64,000 nucleotides of DNA from Gaiellasilicea sp963794385 (GTDB taxonomy: Bacteria > Actinomycetota > Thermoleophilia > Gaiellales > Gaiellaceae): assembly GCA_963794385.1 (NCBI GenBank), contig CAWCDT010000007.1:124001-188000 (forward strand), read 5' to 3'. Each line of letters opens with the position of its first letter. Positions within the stretch are counted from its first letter, which is position 1. The position numbers and the translations under genes were made by a program. This document shows, one piece after another, positions 35,023 through 43,107 of this stretch. The notes beneath the pieces were generated by a model. It did not search any database, had not been told where the DNA came from, and was given only the letters and a program-made list of their open reading frames with translations.

Positions 35023-36498
35023 CTAGCCTACGGAGGCGTGCATCGCCGCCGCGTCGTCGTCCAGGGTCATGTGCAGGGCGTCTTCTTCCGCGAGACGATG
35101 CGGCGACGCGCGCTCGCCGGGAACGTCGCAGGCTGGGTGCGGAACCGGCCGGACGGGACCGTCGAAGCGGTCTTCGAGGGCGAGCGCGACGCGGTCGAGC
35201 GACTCGTGGCTTTCGCGCGCGAGGGCCCGCGCGGGGCGCGCGTCGACTGGGTCGACGTCGCGAGCGAGGAGCCCGAGGGCCTGGCGGGCTTCGAGATCGG
35301 CTAGACGAGGCTCGAGCTCGAGCACGCGCCGCAGCGAGCGCACGGCCTGGCCGATCCGATGCTCGTTCTCGACGAGGGCGAAGCGGACGTGGCCGTCACC
35401 GTCGGGGCCGAATCCGATGCCCGGGCTCACGGCGACGTGCGCATCCCGCGCCAGGAACTCCGCGAAGGGCAATGAGCCCTGCTCGCGATAGGGCTCCGGG
35501 ATGGGAGCCCAGACGAACATTGTTCCCCGCGGCTTCGGAAACCGCCAGCCCGCGCGCTCCAGCCCGGTACAGAGGGCGTCGCGCCGCGACTCGTAGATGC
35601 GGCATACCTCGACGGGATGGTCGGGCCGCTCGTTCATGGTCACGATCGCCGCGATCTGGATCGGCTGGAACGTGCCGTAGTCGAGGTACGACTTCAGGCG
35701 CGTGAGCGCCCCGACGACGTCGGCGTTGCCGACGAGGAAGCCGACCCGCCAGCCGGCCATCGAGAACGACTTCGTCAGCGTGTACAGCTCGACGCAGCAC
35801 TCCTTCGCGCCCTCGACCTGGAGGATCGACGGCGGCTCGTGCCCGTCGAAGGCGAGGTCGGCGTAGGCGAAGTCGTGGACGACGAGCAGGCCGCGCTCGC
35901 GGGCGAAGGCGACCACCCGCTGCATGAAGTCCAGCTCGACGGTCGCGGTCGTCGGGTTGTGTGGGAACGACAGGATCACGACGCGTGGACGCGGGCGCGC
36001 ACGGGCGTAGGCCTCGGCGAGGTTGCCGAACAGGTCCTCGTCGGGACCCATCGCCACCTGGGTGACGGCGGCGCCGGCGAAGATCGGCGCGTAGACGTGG
36101 ATCGGATAGCTCGGGCTCGGCACGAGCGCGGCGTCGCCCGGCTGGAGCAGCACCCACATCAAGTGCGAGAGCCCCTCCTTCGCGCCGATCGTGTTGAGCA
36201 CCTCGCGCTCCGGGTCGAGCTCGACGCCGAAGCGGCGCCGGTAGAGGTCGGCGGCGGCGAGGCGGAGCTTCGGGATCCCGCGGGAGGCGGAGTAGCGGTG
36301 GTTGCGCGGCTTCTGCGCCGCCTCGATCAGCTTCTCGACGGCGAGCTCGGGCGACGGCAGGTCCGGGTTCCCGAAGCCGAGGTCGATCACGTCCTCGCCC
36401 TCGCGGCGAAGCGTCGCCGTCAGCTCGGCGATGTGCGCGAAGACGTACGGCGGCAGCGCGCCGACGCGCCTGAACTCCAATGGCTCACTCCCACTCAA
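35023..36498 (-). CDS. Class I/II aminotransferase with unusual C-terminal extension
   Basis: A PLP aminotransferase of the alanine/LL-diaminopimelate type. PLP-site motifs: LGFGNPDLPSPE, LSFPHNPTTATVE, HDFAYADLAF and the lysine in YTLTKSFSMAGWRVGF. The normal family length is near 400 residues, and the conserved part ends at RRVLELEPR. As written, the frame runs on for about 95 residues antisense to acylphosphatase. A TAG at 35301-35303 in the +1 frame would end it at the expected place, so one extra base near 35305-35320 is suspected. It overlaps guaA by 14 bases. Confidence 0.87.
   Translation of the reverse strand: MSGSEPLEFRRVGALPPYVFAHIAELTATLRREGEDVIDLGFGNPDLPSPELAVEKLIEAAQKPRNHRYSASRGIPKLRLAAADLYRRRFGVELDPEREVLNTIGAKEGLSHLMWVLLQPGDAALVPSPSYPIHVYAPIFAGAAVTQVAMGPDEDLFGNLAEAYARARPRPRVVILSFPHNPTTATVELDFMQRVVAFARERGLLVVHDFAYADLAFDGHEPPSILQVEGAKECCVELYTLTKSFSMAGWRVGFLVGNADVVGALTRLKSYLDYGTFQPIQIAAIVTMNERPDHPVEVCRIYESRRDALCTGLERAGWRFPKPRGTMFVWAPIPEPYREQGSLPFAEFLARDAHVAVSPGIGFGPDGDGHVRFALVENEHRIGQAVRSLRRVLELEPRLADLEARQALGLLARDVDPVDARPARALARESHESLDRVALALEDRFDGPVRPVPHPACDVPGERASPHRLAEEDALHMTLDDDAAAMHASVG
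35038..35304 (+). CDS. Acylphosphatase
   Basis: An 88-residue acylphosphatase that hydrolyses carboxyl phosphates. The phosphate-binding loop is GHVQGVFFRETMRRRA, with Arg as the catalytic residue, and the catalytic Asn is in GWVRNRPDGTVEAVFEG. The usual GVGFR is GVFFR here. The start is GTG at 35038 behind GGAGG. The aminotransferase frame on the other strand runs through the entire gene in antisense (see that entry). Confidence 0.88.
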   Translation: MHRRRVVVQGHVQGVFFRETMRRRALAGNVAGWVRNRPDGTVEAVFEGERDAVERLVAFAREGPRGARVDWVDVASEEPEGLAGFEIG

Positions 36499-38050
36499 TC
36501 GTGGACGGCGGCTTCGAGCTGATGTCGAGCGCGACGCGGTTCACGCCCGGGATCTCGTTGATGATCCGGCTCGAGATCGTCTCGAGCAGGTCGTAAGGCA
36601 GCCGTGCCCAGTCGGCCGTCATCGCGTCCTCGGACGTCACCGCTCGGATCACGATCGGATAGGCGTACGTGCGCTCGTCGCCCTGCACGCCGACGGACTT
36701 GATCGCGGGCAGCACGGCGAAGCTCTGCCAGAGGTCGCGGTAGAGGCCGGCGCGGCGCACCTCCTCCTGCAGGATCGCGTCGGCGGCGCGGAGGATCTCG
36801 AGCCGCTCTCGCGTGACCTCGCCGATGATCCTGATCGCGAGGCCGGGCCCCGGGAATGGCTGCCGCCACACCATCCGCTCGGGCATCCCGAGCTCCTCGC
36901 CGACACGGCGCACCTCGTCCTTGAAGAGGAGGCGGAGGGGCTCGACGAGCTCCATCGCCATGTCCGCGGGCAGGCCGCCGACGTTGTGGTGCGACTTGAT
37001 CTTGGCGGCGACGCCGTCGGTGCCGCCGGACTCGATCACGTCCGAGTAGAGCGTCCCCTGGACGAGGAAGCGGACGTCGCCGAGCGCGTGCGCCTGCTCC
37101 TCGAAGACGCGGATGAACTCCTCGCCGATCAAGCGCCGCTTCTGCTCCGGCTCGTCGACGCCCTCGAGCCGCGAGAGAAATCTGTCCTGCGCCCGCACGT
37201 GGACGAGCGGGACGTGGAAGTGACCGCCGAAGGTCTCCACGACCTGCTCTGCCTCGTGCGAGCGCATGAAGCCGTGGTCGACGAAGACGCACGTGAGCTG
37301 GTCGCCGACCGCCTTGTGCACGAGCAGCGCGGCGACAGCCGAGTCGACACCGCCGGACAGGGCGCAGAGCACGCGGTGCGAGCCCACCTGAGCGCGGATT
37401 CGCTCGACCTGCTCCTCGATCACGGCGGCGGGAGTCCAGGCGGGCCGCGCATCCGCGATCCCGAAGAGGAAGTTCTTGAGCACGTCCTGCCCATGAGGGG
37501 TGTGCCGGACCTCGGGGTGGAACTGGACGCCGTAGAGCCCGCGCCCGCGGTCCTCGAACGCCGCGATCGGCGTCGACGGCGAGCCGGCGACCACCTCGGC
37601 GCCGGCGGGCGGCGCGGTCACGGAATCGCGATGGCTCATCCAGACGGTCTGCTCGGGCGGCAGCCCGGCGAAGAGCGCCCCGTCCCCGGCTGCCAGCGCC
37701 GTCTTGCCGAACTCCGACACCCCCGTCCGCTCGACCGTGCCGCCGAGCTCGAGCGCCATCAGCTGCATGCCGTAGCAGATCCCGAGCGTCGGGACGCCGA
37801 GCTCGTAGATGCCCGGGTCGATGCTTGGAGCGTCCGCCGCGTAGACGGAAGCCGGCCCGCCCGAGAGGATCAGTGCCAGCGGGTTCCGTGCCCGCACCTC
37901 GTCGGCGCGGAGGCGATGCGAGACGAGCTCGGAGTAGACGCGCGCTTCACGGACGCGGCGCGCGATCAGCTGCGAGTACTGCCCGCCGAGGTCGAGCACG
38001 AGCACCGGCCGCTCCTCCGCGACGGGCTCGGGCGCGGGGAGCGGATGCAC
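36485..38050 (-). CDS. guaA: GMP synthase (glutamine-hydrolysing)
   Basis: A 521-residue enzyme converting XMP to GMP. The class I amidotransferase domain has Cys92 in LGICYGMQLMA and the His/Glu pair in VQFHPEVRHT. The ATP pyrophosphatase P-loop is ALSGGVDSAVAA. The C-terminal dimerisation domain ends with VALDISSKPPSTIEWE, as is standard for GuaA. guaB lies just upstream on the same strand, 9 bases away, so the two GMP genes form one unit. Confidence 0.96.
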   Translation of the reverse strand: MHPLPAPEPVAEERPVLVLDLGGQYSQLIARRVREARVYSELVSHRLRADEVRARNPLALILSGGPASVYAADAPSIDPGIYELGVPTLGICYGMQLMALELGGTVERTGVSEFGKTALAAGDGALFAGLPPEQTVWMSHRDSVTAPPAGAEVVAGSPSTPIAAFEDRGRGLYGVQFHPEVRHTPHGQDVLKNFLFGIADARPAWTPAAVIEEQVERIRAQVGSHRVLCALSGGVDSAVAALLVHKAVGDQLTCVFVDHGFMRSHEAEQVVETFGGHFHVPLVHVRAQDRFLSRLEGVDEPEQKRRLIGEEFIRVFEEQAHALGDVRFLVQGTLYSDVIESGGTDGVAAKIKSHHNVGGLPADMAMELVEPLRLLFKDEVRRVGEELGMPERMVWRQPFPGPGLAIRIIGEVTRERLEILRAADAILQEEVRRAGLYRDLWQSFAVLPAIKSVGVQGDERTYAYPIVIRAVTSEDAMTADWARLPYDLLETISSRIINEIPGVNRVALDISSKPPSTIEWE

Positions 38051-38059
38051 GGTTGCCAG

Positions 38060-39550
38060 CTAGGGCCTCCGGTAGTTCGGCGATTCCTTCGTGATCGTGA
38101 CGTCGTGCGGATGGCTCTCCCGGAGCCCGGCACCGGTGATCCGCACGAAGCGCGCTTCGAGCTTCAGCGCCTCGACCGTGGGTGCGCCGCAGTAGCCCAT
38201 CGCCTGCCTGAGGCCGCCGACGAGCTGGTAGAGGATCTGCTGCACCGGCCCCTTGTAAGGGACGCGTCCCTCGATCCCTTCCGGCACGAGCTTGTCCACG
38301 TCCTCGACGTCGCCCTGGAAGTACCGGTCCTTCGAGAACGAGCGTGCCTTCATCGCGCCGAGCGAGCCCATGCCGCGGTACTCCTTGAAGCGCTCACCCT
38401 GGACGAGGATCACGTCGCCCGGGCTCTCGTCCGTGCCCGCCAGCATCGAGCCGAGCATGACCGAGTCCGCGCCGGCCGCGACCGCCTTCGCGATGTCGCC
38501 AGAGGAGGTCATGCCTCCGTCGGCGATCACGGGGACGCCGTGCCGGAGCGCGACCTCGGCGCATTCGAAGACCGCGGTGATCTGCGGCACCCCGACGCCG
38601 GCGACCACCCGAGTCGTGCAGATCGAACCGGGCCCTTGGCCTACCTTGACGGCGTCGGCGCCGGCATCGATCAACGCCTCGGCGGCCTCCGCGGTCGCGA
38701 TGTTGCCGGCGATCACCTGCACGTCCGATTCCGCCTTCAGCCGTCGCACCATCTCGACGACGGCGCCCGAGTGGCCGTGCGCGGTGTCGACGACGAGCAC
38801 GTCGACGTCGGCATCGACGAGCGCTGCCGCGCGCTCGGCGGCGTCCGTGCCGACGCCGACCGCCGCCCCGACCCGCAACCGCCCCTGCTCGTCCTTCGTC
38901 GCGAGCGGGAACTCGATCCGCTTCCGGATGTCCTTGACCGTGATCAGCCCGCGGAGCCGGCCGTCGGCGTCGACGACGGGCAGCTTCTCGATCTTGTTCC
39001 GGTGCAGGATCCGGCTCGCCTCGTCGAGCGTCGTGCCGACAGGCGCGGTGACGAGATCGCGCGCGGTCATCAGGGTCGACACGGGCTGGCTCGTGTTCGA
39101 CTCGAACCGAAGGTCGCGGTTGGTCAGGATCCCGACCAGCACGCCGCTCTCGTCGGTGATCGGAACGCCCGAGATCCGGTAGCGCTTCATCAGGGCGAGC
39201 GCGTCCGCGACGGAGTCGTCGGGCCGCAGCGTGACGGGCTCGACGATCATCCCCGACTCGGAGCGCTTCACCTTGTCGACCTCGGCGACCTGGTCGGCGA
39301 TCGAGAGGTTCCGGTGGAGGATTCCGAGCCCGCCCTCCCGGGCGAGCGCGATCGCGAGCCTCGCCTCGGTGACCGTGTCCATCGCCGCGGACACGATCGG
39401 GATCTCGAGCGCGATCGTGCGAGTCAGGCGCGTCGCCGTGCGCACGTCGTTCGGCAGCACGGACGACTCGGCCGGCACGAGCAGGACGTCGTCGAAGGTG
39501 AGGCCCTCACGGCCGAACTTCTCGTCGAACGACAGCTCCTGCCCTTCCAA
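38060..39550 (-). CDS. guaB: IMP dehydrogenase
   Basis: A 496-residue IMPDH, the committed step to guanine nucleotides. The N-terminus GLTFDDVLLVPAESSVLP is standard, and two CBS domains are inserted at about residues 100-215 (RYRISGVPITDESGVLVG, VVDADGRLRGLITVKDI). The catalytic Cys is in GPGSICTTRVVAGVGVPQ, and the flap region contains YRGMGSLGAM. The start is TTG at 39548-39550. A strong hairpin lies just upstream. Confidence 0.96.
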   Translation of the reverse strand: MEGQELSFDEKFGREGLTFDDVLLVPAESSVLPNDVRTATRLTRTIALEIPIVSAAMDTVTEARLAIALAREGGLGILHRNLSIADQVAEVDKVKRSESGMIVEPVTLRPDDSVADALALMKRYRISGVPITDESGVLVGILTNRDLRFESNTSQPVSTLMTARDLVTAPVGTTLDEASRILHRNKIEKLPVVDADGRLRGLITVKDIRKRIEFPLATKDEQGRLRVGAAVGVGTDAAERAAALVDADVDVLVVDTAHGHSGAVVEMVRRLKAESDVQVIAGNIATAEAAEALIDAGADAVKVGQGPGSICTTRVVAGVGVPQITAVFECAEVALRHGVPVIADGGMTSSGDIAKAVAAGADSVMLGSMLAGTDESPGDVILVQGERFKEYRGMGSLGAMKARSFSKDRYFQGDVEDVDKLVPEGIEGRVPYKGPVQQILYQLVGGLRQAMGYCGAPTVEALKLEARFVRITGAGLRESHPHDVTITKESPNYRRP

Positions 39551-39554
39551 GGAC

Positions 39555-39573
39555 GACAGGGTAACACCCTGTC
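39555..39573. promoter_or_regulatory. Hairpin in the guaB leader
   Basis: GACAGGGT (39555-39562) pairs perfectly with ACCCTGTC (39566-39573) around AAC. It lies between the PfkB kinase stop and the guaB start, ending four bases before the TTG codon on the minus strand. It lacks a T-tract. It could be a weak terminator of the kinase gene or a translational control element. Confidence 0.45.
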
Positions 39574-39581
39574 TGGACGGG

Positions 39582-40532
39582 TTATCCGACCGGAGCGAGC
39601 TCGGCGAGCTCGACGCCCGGGAGCAGGCGGCCCGCCTCGCGCGGGTCGAAGCGCCCTGCCCCGACCTCGAGCGTCGCAGCCGCTCCGGCGGCGACCGCGA
39701 TCCGCAGTGCGTCCTCCGAAGACTTCCCGGCGATCCGCGCCGCGATGAACTGCGCGAGCAGCACGTCGCCGGCGCCGACCACCGAGACGGCCTCGAGGAA
39801 CGGCGCCGTCGCCTTGTACCGCTTCACCTGCCGCTCCTCGCGGAAGAGCGCGTAGCACCCCGACTCGAGCGTGATGTGGACGTTGCGGGCGCCGAGCTCG
39901 GCGATCGCGTCGAGCGCCATCAGGTAGTCCTCCTCGTCCTCGAGCTCCTGCCCGACGACGTGCTCGGCCTCGCGCTGGTTCGGCGAGACGAGGTACGGCT
40001 CGGCTTCGGTTCCGACGCGCAGCGGCTCCCCCTCCGTGTCGAGCACGACGGGAACGCCGCGACGGTTGAGGTCGCGGATCGACTCTGCGTAGAAGCTCTC
40101 GTCGACGCCGCGCGGTAGCGAGCCGGCGAAGACGACGTAGTCGGCGCCGCGCGACAGGTAGTGGAGCTTCTCGAGCAGCGTCTCGAGCTCCGTCGCGTCC
40201 ACCTTGGGGCCCCACTCGTTGATCTCGGTGTACGACCCCTCGGTCGGGTCGACGACGGCAGTCGACGTCCGCGACTCCTCGGCGATCCGCACGAAGTCGT
40301 TGAGGATCGCCTCGGAAGTCAGCTCCTCGACGATCCGCGTCCCGGTCCGGCCGCCGGCGAGCCCGGTGGCGACCACCGGCACCTCGAGCTGCTTCAGCGC
40401 GCGCGCGACGTTGATCCCCTTGCCGCCGGCGAGGGTCAGCACCTGGCTCGCACGGTGACGATGCCCCCGCTGGAAGTGGGGCACGGTCAGCGTTCGGTCG
40501 AGCGCAGCGTTGAGCGTGACGGTGACGATCAT
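39582..40532 (-). CDS. PfkB family sugar kinase (1-phosphofructokinase-like)
   Basis: A 316-residue ribokinase-fold kinase of the FruK/LacC branch. MIVTVTLNAALDRTLTV and AGGKGINVARALKQL form the substrate region, and SVVGAGDVLLAQFIAA is the second signature with the catalytic Asp. In most members the signature reads GAGDS, whereas here Val replaces Ser. It probably phosphorylates fructose-1-phosphate or tagatose-6-phosphate. No PTS gene is next to it, so the substrate is uncertain. Confidence 0.88.
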   Translation of the reverse strand: MIVTVTLNAALDRTLTVPHFQRGHRHRASQVLTLAGGKGINVARALKQLEVPVVATGLAGGRTGTRIVEELTSEAILNDFVRIAEESRTSTAVVDPTEGSYTEINEWGPKVDATELETLLEKLHYLSRGADYVVFAGSLPRGVDESFYAESIRDLNRRGVPVVLDTEGEPLRVGTEAEPYLVSPNQREAEHVVGQELEDEEDYLMALDAIAELGARNVHITLESGCYALFREERQVKRYKATAPFLEAVSVVGAGDVLLAQFIAARIAGKSSEDALRIAVAAGAAATLEVGAGRFDPREAGRLLPGVELAELAPVG

Positions 40533-40539
40533 CCGGGCC

Positions 40540-41661
40540 TCACGAGAACAGGCCGCCGAGGTGATGGAGCGTGCGGCGAGCGTAGAAGCCTATGCGGTCG
40601 AGCCGGCCCGGGCGCTCGACAGCAGCGGCCGCGACGAGCGGGGAGGTGGCGATTACCTTGCCGCGGTCGAGCACCCTCACCTCGCCGAGGCGCTGCCCGC
40701 GGCGAACCGGCAGCTCGACCTCCACAGGCGCGACGACACGCTCGACGAGCGGGCGCTCCACATGCACCACGCGCAACGCCGGCTGCGCCGCGACGAGCCG
40801 GACGTCCGGCTGCTCGTAGGCCGTCCGCGCGCGCGCGTAGGTGCGGTCGCCGTCGATCGCCCACACCGTCCGGTAGCGCGAGAGGCCCCAGGCGAGGAGC
40901 TCGGCCAGGTCGGCGTTCCGGGCTTCCCTCGTCTGGCCGCCGAGCAGTGTCGCGTAGATGGTGACGCCGCCGCTGCGGGCCGCCGCGACCTGCGACCAGC
41001 CGGCGCCGCTCGTGTGCCCCGTCTTGACGCCGATCAGCCTCGGGAACGTGGTGAGGAGGTCGTTCCACGTGTGCAGGCGGCGTCCGGCGGCGGTCACGTC
41101 GACGAGCCGCACGGTCTCCCGGATGAACGGCTTGTTCATCGCGACGCGCGCGAGCTTCGTCACGTCCCGGGCGCTCGAGACGTGGCCGGGCGTGTCGAGG
41201 CCGTCCGGATTGACGAAGTGGGTGTCGGTGAGCCCGAGCTCGCGGGCGCGGGCGTTCATGAGGTCGACGAACCGGGCCACGGAGCCGTTCCCGACGTGGG
41301 CGGCCACGACGTTCGCCGCGTCGTTGGCGCTCTGCACGAGCGCGGCGCGAAGCAGGTCGCGGATCGCGATCCGCTCACCCGGCCGCACGTTGATCGTCGA
41401 CTCGCCGACTCGGGCGGCACCGCCGCTCACCGTCGCCACCTCGTCCAGGGACGTGCGCTCGAGCGCGACGACGGCAGTCATCAGCTTCGTGATCGAGGCA
41501 ATCGGAAGGCGCTCGCGGGCCTCACGCGACGCGAGCACCTCTCCGGTGCCGGAGTTCTGGACGACGTACGCCTCCGCGACGACGGGCGGTGGCGCGGCAG
41601 CCGCTGCGACCGAGAGCGAAAGGGCCGCGGCGAGAGCGAGGAGGAGGGCTCCCGACTTCAC
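40540..41661 (-). CDS. D-alanyl-D-alanine carboxypeptidase (DacB/PBP5 type)
   Basis: A 373-residue exported low-molecular-weight penicillin-binding protein. It has a signal peptide (residues 1-23). The S11 motifs are SITK (Ser56, Lys59), SAN (Ser111) and KTG (Lys213). A C-terminal beta domain follows (about 255-340), and the amphipathic end FYARRTLHHLGGLFS may touch the membrane. It removes the terminal D-Ala of peptidoglycan stem peptides. It ends 7 bases before the PfkB kinase starts on the same strand. Confidence 0.92.
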   Translation of the reverse strand: MKSGALLLALAAALSLSVAAAAAPPPVVAEAYVVQNSGTGEVLASREARERLPIASITKLMTAVVALERTSLDEVATVSGGAARVGESTINVRPGERIAIRDLLRAALVQSANDAANVVAAHVGNGSVARFVDLMNARARELGLTDTHFVNPDGLDTPGHVSSARDVTKLARVAMNKPFIRETVRLVDVTAAGRRLHTWNDLLTTFPRLIGVKTGHTSGAGWSQVAAARSGGVTIYATLLGGQTREARNADLAELLAWGLSRYRTVWAIDGDRTYARARTAYEQPDVRLVAAQPALRVVHVERPLVERVVAPVEVELPVRRGQRLGEVRVLDRGKVIATSPLVAAAAVERPGRLDRIGFYARRTLHHLGGLFS

Positions 41662-41673
41662 GCGGCGGCCACC

Positions 41674-42027
41674 CTACCTGACACGGATGCGCTGGCCGAT
41701 CGTCAGCGCGACGGGATCGACGTCCGGATTGAGCACGAGCAGCTGCTCGACGGTGGTGTCGAATTCCTCGGCGACGTCCGCGAGCGTGTCGCCCTCCTGG
41801 ATCACATAGAACTGCGCGCTGGGCGTGGTCGTCGTCGCCTGCCCGGTGGTCGTCGGGGGCGTCTGCTGCGGGGCGGTCGTCGTCGTCGTTGCGGTCGTCG
41901 CCGCGGGCGGCGGCGATGTCCCGTCGTCGGTCGAGAGCGCGGAGCGGATGAGGAGGATGGCGACCGTGGCGGCGAGGAGGAAGGCAGCAGGTGCGGCGTA
42001 CCGCGCGAGCGTGCTCTGGCCGCGCAT
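41674..42027 (-). CDS. Membrane-anchored LysM protein
   Basis: A 117-residue protein with one membrane segment (AAPAAFLLAATVAILLIRS), a Thr/Pro-rich linker and a C-terminal LysM domain (FYVIQEGDTLADVAEEFDTT through LTIGQRIRVR) that binds peptidoglycan. The ATG at 42025-42027 shares one base with the pyrF stop (TGATG). With the downstream carboxypeptidase it suggests a small cell-wall module between nucleotide genes. Confidence 0.85.
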   Translation of the reverse strand: MRGQSTLARYAAPAAFLLAATVAILLIRSALSTDDGTSPPPAATTATTTTTAPQQTPPTTTGQATTTTPSAQFYVIQEGDTLADVAEEFDTTVEQLLVLNPDVDPVALTIGQRIRVR

Positions 42028-42932
42028 CACCAGCCCGACACGGACCAGACCTCGGCGCGAAGGCGCGCGGCCTCGACGGCCGCGGCAGACCGCCACTCCT
42101 CGTTGCCGCCGCGGTAGGCGAAGATGACGGAGCGCGAGACGGTCACGAGGGCGCTCGCCGGGCCGCTCGTGAAGGCGCGCGCGACGTCCGCCGGCGTGGC
42201 TCCTTGCGCGCCGATCCCCGGCAGCAGCAGCACCGAGCGGGGCAGGAGCTTCCGCGCTTGCGCGACGGCCCGGGGCACAGTGGCGCCGACGACGGCGCCG
42301 ACGCTCGAAAGGCCGCGATCGCCGACGAGGTCGGCGCCCCACTCCGCGACGAGCTCGGCGACCTGCTGCCAGACGGGCCGTCCATCAGAGAGGGTCAGCT
42401 CCTGGACGTCGGCAGCGCCCGCGTTCGAGGTGCGCACGAGGCAGAAGATCCCAGCGCCGTGGAGCCGGCAGGCCTGGAGGAAAGGCTCGATCGAGTCGCC
42501 GCCGAGGTACGTGTTGACGGTCAGGGCGTCCGCGAGCGGCGCCGACTCCTCGTGCGGCTCGAGGTACGCCGAGGCGTACGCGCGCGCCGTGGAGCCGATG
42601 TCGCCGCGCTTGCCGTCCACGAGCACGAGCAGCCCCGCCTCGCGCCCGTAGCGGCACACGCGCTCGAGCGCGCCGAAACCGTCTGCGCCGAGCGCCTCGA
42701 AGAACGCGACCTGGGGCTTGACGGCGACGACATACGGTGCGACCGCGTCGACGATCCCGCAGCAAAAGCGGGCGTAGGCCGAGGCGGCGGCGTCGCGGCC
42801 GGTGCCCTCGCCGCGCAGCTCGACCGGCAGCTGCTCGAGCCGTGGGTCGAGGCCGACGACGAGCTGGCTGCGCTTGCGCTCGACCGCCTCTGCGAGGCGG
42901 TCGGCGAACGTCGCGGTTGCGATGGAGGCCAT
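42027..42932 (-). CDS. pyrF: Orotidine 5'-phosphate decarboxylase (type 2)
   Basis: A 301-residue OMP decarboxylase, the last step to UMP. The N-terminal LVVGLDPRLEQLP and VAVKPQVAFFEALG, together with the catalytic LVDGKRGDIGSTARAYA, identify the longer type 2 (actinobacterial-like) form. The C-terminal phosphate region includes LLPGIGAQGATPADV. I chose ATG at 42930-42932; an earlier GTG at 42992 is in frame but adds a non-conserved stretch. pyrE lies 2.5 kb away on the same strand. Confidence 0.9.
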   Translation of the reverse strand: MASIATATFADRLAEAVERKRSQLVVGLDPRLEQLPVELRGEGTGRDAAASAYARFCCGIVDAVAPYVVAVKPQVAFFEALGADGFGALERVCRYGREAGLLVLVDGKRGDIGSTARAYASAYLEPHEESAPLADALTVNTYLGGDSIEPFLQACRLHGAGIFCLVRTSNAGAADVQELTLSDGRPVWQQVAELVAEWGADLVGDRGLSSVGAVVGATVPRAVAQARKLLPRSVLLLPGIGAQGATPADVARAFTSGPASALVTVSRSVIFAYRGGNEEWRSAAAVEAARLRAEVWSVSGW

Positions 42933-43107
42933 CCCGGCAAGAGTAGTGCCCCGTCCGGTGATGTTGTTCACCGTCTGGGTCGCAAGCACCAAGCGAGAGG
43001 CCGCACGCGCCCCGCGGCGCAGGCTGGGTGCCTGCGCAAGGGCGCGGGCGGCGTCTCGCGCCGCGTGATCGCGGCCCAGAGGCGGACGAGCATTGCCGGA
43101 GGGGGCA
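42933..43107. other. Intergenic region without a recognised feature
   Basis: 175 bases between pyrF and the exonuclease/UvrC-like gene. It is GC-rich with weak short inverted repeats. A small open frame (MLVRLWAAITRRET..., minus strand) crosses it, but nothing supports translation. No promoter, terminator or RNA gene was recognised. Confidence 0.4.

Noticed and set aside
36302..39748. A 1148-codon open frame antisense to guaA and guaB
   Set aside because: Low-complexity Arg/His/Asp-rich translation typical of the antisense of GC-rich genes; both sense genes are certain.
42933..43107. A structured RNA gene between pyrF and the repair gene
   Set aside because: Only short weak stems; no match to the SRP RNA, RNase P or tRNA features that I could recognise.
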